From Hydrogenothermaceae bacterium (GTDB taxonomy: Bacteria > Aquificota > Aquificia > Aquificales > Hydrogenothermaceae), in contig WFXI01000318.1 in the NCBI GenBank assembly GCA_015490675.1, forward strand, positions 1-7,033: a DNA stretch of 7,033 nucleotides. Reading direction: 5' to 3'. A program made the position numbers and the translations under genes. This document shows positions 5,142 through 7,033 of this stretch, piece by piece (the first letter of the stretch is position 1; each line of letters starts with the position of its first letter). The notes beneath the pieces are model-generated. The model was not told the origin of the DNA. It did not search any database and saw only the letters and a program-made list of their open reading frames with translations.

Positions 5142-5709
5142 GTATTACTTATTTTTACAGCTCTTTTTATCTATATTTTTCTTTTCTTGTGGTGAAGATA
5201 CATATGATTTAACATCTCAGGGAATGCATATGCCAGGTAGAGATTGTTTAGCATGTCATAACTATGATTTGGAGCTAGAAAAACATTTAACCGTTGGAGG
5301 AACTGTATTTAAAGGGTTAGATATAAATAATGTTGATGATATTAATAGCCTCTGTGGTGGAAATTTAAAAGTAAAGTTCATTGATGCAACAAATCCTTCA
5401 AATGTGATTAATTCTGCAGATTATGAAGACTTAACAAGTAAAGGTTATAAAGGAAAAGGAAATATTTTCATATTAGCTAGGAAACTTCCAAATTTACAAG
5501 GAGAGTTTTTTATCCAAATAACAGATGAGAATAATAATGTTATAGCTGTAAGCAATACTCCGCATAGTTTTAAATCTGAATATTATGATATTAATAACCC
5601 TTATGACTCATCTAATAGATATTCATGTAATTCTTGCCATTCTGTAAAACCAAAAGGTGGAGCTCCCGGAGTAATTTTTCCAAACATAAGTTCAAATTTA
5701 TGTAAATAG
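5131..5709 (+). CDS. Diheme c-type cytochrome lipoprotein (divergent fourth paralogue)
   Basis: This 192-residue protein has a signal peptide ending in FFSC (lipid Cys20) followed by GED. Heme motifs are CLACH (39-43) and CNSCH (166-170). GGTVF (56-60) after the first heme and GGAPGVIFPN (176-185) after the second show the same two-heme unit as the three genes upstream. The middle is more diverged and carries an extra Cys75; another Cys (191) is next to last. These could form a disulfide or be redox-active (inference). His33 and His145 occupy the conserved positions ahead of the heme motifs. It overlaps the upstream gene by 11 nt. Its TAG stop overlaps the ribosome-binding site of the TlpA-like gene, so all are likely co-translated. 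Unlike the other paralogues it has no long acidic tether, so its position in the electron chain may differ. Confidence 0.87.
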   Translation: MKIKYYLFLQLFLSIFFFSCGEDTYDLTSQGMHMPGRDCLACHNYDLELEKHLTVGGTVFKGLDINNVDDINSLCGGNLKVKFIDATNPSNVINSADYEDLTSKGYKGKGNIFILARKLPNLQGEFFIQITDENNNVIAVSNTPHSFKSEYYDINNPYDSSNRYSCNSCHSVKPKGGAPGVIFPNISSNLCK

Positions 5710-5723
5710 GAGGTTTATAAAAT

Positions 5724-6239
5724 ATGAGAAAACTGACTATTATTTACATTCTTACGCTTATGTTTTCAATTCAATCCTTTGCTATCGTAAAAATCGGTCA
5801 ACCTGTACCAGACTTTAGTCTTCCAGATATTTTCACAGGAAAAACTTATACAATGAAAGATTTTAAAGGAAAAATTGTTCTACTTAATCTTTGGGCTAGT
5901 TGGTGTACAGGATGTAAAGCTGAGATGCCAGAATTTTATAGGCTACAAAAAGAGTTGGAAGGAAAGGATTTTATTATTGTTGCAATTAGTATAGATAGTA
6001 ATAAAGAAAAAGCTATTAGATTTTTGAAGAAAGTAGAGAAAAAAACAGGGATAAAAACTCCTTTTATAGTATTGTGGGATAAAAACAAAACGCTTGCAAA
6101 GATTTATAAACCTAGAGGTATGCCTTCTTCTTACTTAATAGATAAGGATGGTAGGTTGATAAAAATTTTTATAGGTAGCTTTACAGAAAGAAATATAGGA
6201 ATATTAAAGTCTGCGATAGAAAAAGCAATAGGGGAGTGA
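5724..6239 (+). CDS. TlpA/ResA-like periplasmic thioredoxin
   Basis: This 171-residue protein has an N-terminal hydrophobic signal (1-20, probable cleavage after SFA) and one thioredoxin fold. The active site is WCTGC (Cys61, Cys64) after LLNLWASW. The segment RGMPSSYLID (131-140) holds the cis-proline Pro134, and the N-terminal GQPVPDFSLPD is typical of the AhpC/TSA-TlpA-ResA group. Such proteins act outside the cytoplasm as thiol reductants or oxidants. One established role is keeping CxxCH cysteines of apocytochromes reduced before heme attachment, which fits four c-type cytochrome genes just upstream. It may instead serve the cysteine-rich DUF4266-type lipoprotein downstream, since TlpA-like genes commonly sit beside DUF4266 and DUF3570 genes. 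AGGAGG at 5708-5713 overlaps the previous stop; the next gene starts 1 nt after this stop. Confidence 0.93.
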   Translation: MRKLTIIYILTLMFSIQSFAIVKIGQPVPDFSLPDIFTGKTYTMKDFKGKIVLLNLWASWCTGCKAEMPEFYRLQKELEGKDFIIVAISIDSNKEKAIRFLKKVEKKTGIKTPFIVLWDKNKTLAKIYKPRGMPSSYLIDKDGRLIKIFIGSFTERNIGILKSAIEKAIGE

Positions 6240-6240
6240 A

Positions 6241-6468
6241 ATGAAAAAAATAGTTACTTTAATTCCTTTAGTAATTCTTATGCTTCTTTCTTCATGTAGT
6301 GAAAAGTTAGTAAGGGTCATGCCATATGAAAGAGAATATTTTGCACAAGAAAAAATGAGATTTGACCCTATTTCATCTAGAGCTGAGCAGGAAGGGCATA
6401 TTTTTCTTATAAGAGAAGCATCTGCAGGGGGAGAAAGTTCATTTCAAGGAGGATGTGGATGCAGATAA
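6241..6468 (+). CDS. Small DUF4266-type lipoprotein with C-terminal Cys-Gly-Cys
   Basis: This 75-residue protein has a signal peptide ending in LSSC (lipid Cys19). The mature part of about 57 residues has the hallmarks of DUF4266: an MPYEREYFAQEKMRFDP-like front (compare P-W-E-R...LA...M), then HIFLIREASAGGESS and a terminal GGCGCR with Cys72 and Cys74. The family's function is not established. Its conserved linkage with a TlpA-like protein, DUF3570 and often an ApbE flavin transferase suggests an envelope redox role (family knowledge and inference). The CGC tail could bind a metal, be modified, or exchange disulfides with the neighbouring thioredoxin. ATG 6241 lies 1 nt after the TlpA stop with GGGGAG at 6231-6236. 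The end overlaps the barrel gene by 10 nt, and the codons for GGCG also carry that gene's ribosome-binding site. Confidence 0.85.
   Translation: MKKIVTLIPLVILMLLSSCSEKLVRVMPYEREYFAQEKMRFDPISSRAEQEGHIFLIREASAGGESSFQGGCGCR
6447..6452 (+). promoter_or_regulatory. Ribosome-binding site of the DUF3570 gene inside the DUF4266 coding sequence
   Basis: AGGAGG lies 6 nt before ATG 6459. An in-frame ATG at 6453 directly abuts it and is too close to be used, so 6459 is the start. Confidence 0.65.
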
Positions 6469-7033
6469 TAAGGAGAATATTTGCAACAATATTAGTATTT
6501 TTACCATTTACTAAAGGATTTGCATCAGAAATAAAAGATGAAGTAGCTGTTGGATTTAATACATACTTTGATAATGGTGATGTTCAAGTATACTCTCCAA
6601 CCTTTGAATTTTTAAAAAAATTAACCCAGAAGTTTTTTCTTGGAATTAAAACTAGAATAGATGCTATTTCTTCTGCAAGCATAAGAAATGGGGGTAGAAC
6701 ATATTTAGTAGATACTGTTACAGGAGCCTCTCCTAGAAATACATTTGATGATGTTAGATATGCAGGTTCATTATATGGAGGGTATGAAGGTGAAAGTTTT
6801 TCTATAACTCTTGGTGGATATTACTCTATAGAAAATGACTATGAAGGTCGTTCAATATTTGGAAATTTTGTTAAACAATTTAATGAGCAAAACACAATTC
6901 TTGGTATTGGTTTTTCTCAATCTTTCGACAGGTGGTTTCCAGTATTTAAAAGAAACTTGCCTAAAGACTATAGGAGAGAAAGAAAAATAGATGTATCATT
7001 AACACAACTTCTATCTCCAACTTCAATGGTACA
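6459..7033 (+). CDS. DUF3570-type predicted outer-membrane beta-barrel protein (3' end outside window)
   Basis: The frame starts at ATG 6459 and is open to the right edge, giving 191 complete residues. A signal peptide (1-22, MQIIRRIF...GFA) precedes alternating polar/aromatic strands typical of an outer-membrane barrel. Recognisable DUF3570 features include IDAISSASIRNGG (68-79), VDTVTGASPRNTFDDVRY (84-101), GGYYSIENDYEG (119-130), FNEQNTILGIGFSQSFD (141-157) and VSLTQLLSPTSM (179-190). Full members are commonly around 400 residues, so about half is missing. The family is found beside TlpA-like and DUF4266 genes and frequently ApbE, which would be expected just beyond this edge. Being last visible in a cytochrome operon, it could be a pore or scaffold for the lipoproteins (inference). 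It overlaps the upstream gene by 10 nt. Confidence 0.85.
   Translation, partial: MQIIRRIFATILVFLPFTKGFASEIKDEVAVGFNTYFDNGDVQVYSPTFEFLKKLTQKFFLGIKTRIDAISSASIRNGGRTYLVDTVTGASPRNTFDDVRYAGSLYGGYEGESFSITLGGYYSIENDYEGRSIFGNFVKQFNEQNTILGIGFSQSFDRWFPVFKRNLPKDYRRERKIDVSLTQLLSPTSMV

Overview
The window is AT-rich (roughly 30% GC by eye) with strong GGAGG ribosome-binding sites and tightly packed genes, all on the + strand. Lipoprotein signals, an outer-membrane barrel family and a sigma-54 activator point to a diderm bacterium. The composition and gene style would fit a Hydrogenothermaceae-like member of Aquificota, a Deferribacteres relative or a similar AT-rich lineage. This placement is an impression, not a proof.

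Positions 1-2314 are the end of one operon. It holds the C-terminal part of a radical SAM protein of the RlmN/Cfr type, a small soluble protein resembling a histidine-kinase core without a recognisable ATP-binding half, and a complete NtrC-type sigma-54-activating response regulator. The three genes overlap each other (17 and 35 nt).

Positions 2315-2374 are a 60-nt regulatory gap. It contains a near-consensus -24/-12 (sigma-54) promoter. It also contains an inverted repeat that pairs the Shine-Dalgarno sequence of the next gene with bases lying just upstream of the predicted transcription start. Only transcripts reading through from the regulator operon would therefore fold the blocking hairpin.

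Positions 2375-7033 look like one target operon running off the right edge. It starts with four paralogous c-type cytochrome lipoproteins carrying 3, 3, 2 and 2 CxxCH motifs (10 hemes in all). They share a two-heme beta-rich unit, and the first two add a C-terminal monoheme domain. Then come a TlpA/ResA-like thioredoxin, a small DUF4266-type lipoprotein ending in a Cys-Gly-Cys motif, and a DUF3570-type predicted outer-membrane beta-barrel, truncated by the window.

Working model (inference): the kinase-like protein and response regulator, with sigma-54 RNA polymerase, switch on a cell-envelope redox module. Lipid-anchored multiheme cytochromes, a barrel and a thiol-redox partner would move electrons at or across the outer membrane. 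The TlpA-DUF4266-DUF3570 block is a recurring neighbourhood; its combination with paralogous cytochrome lipoproteins and a dedicated sigma-54 switch is the most interesting part of the window.
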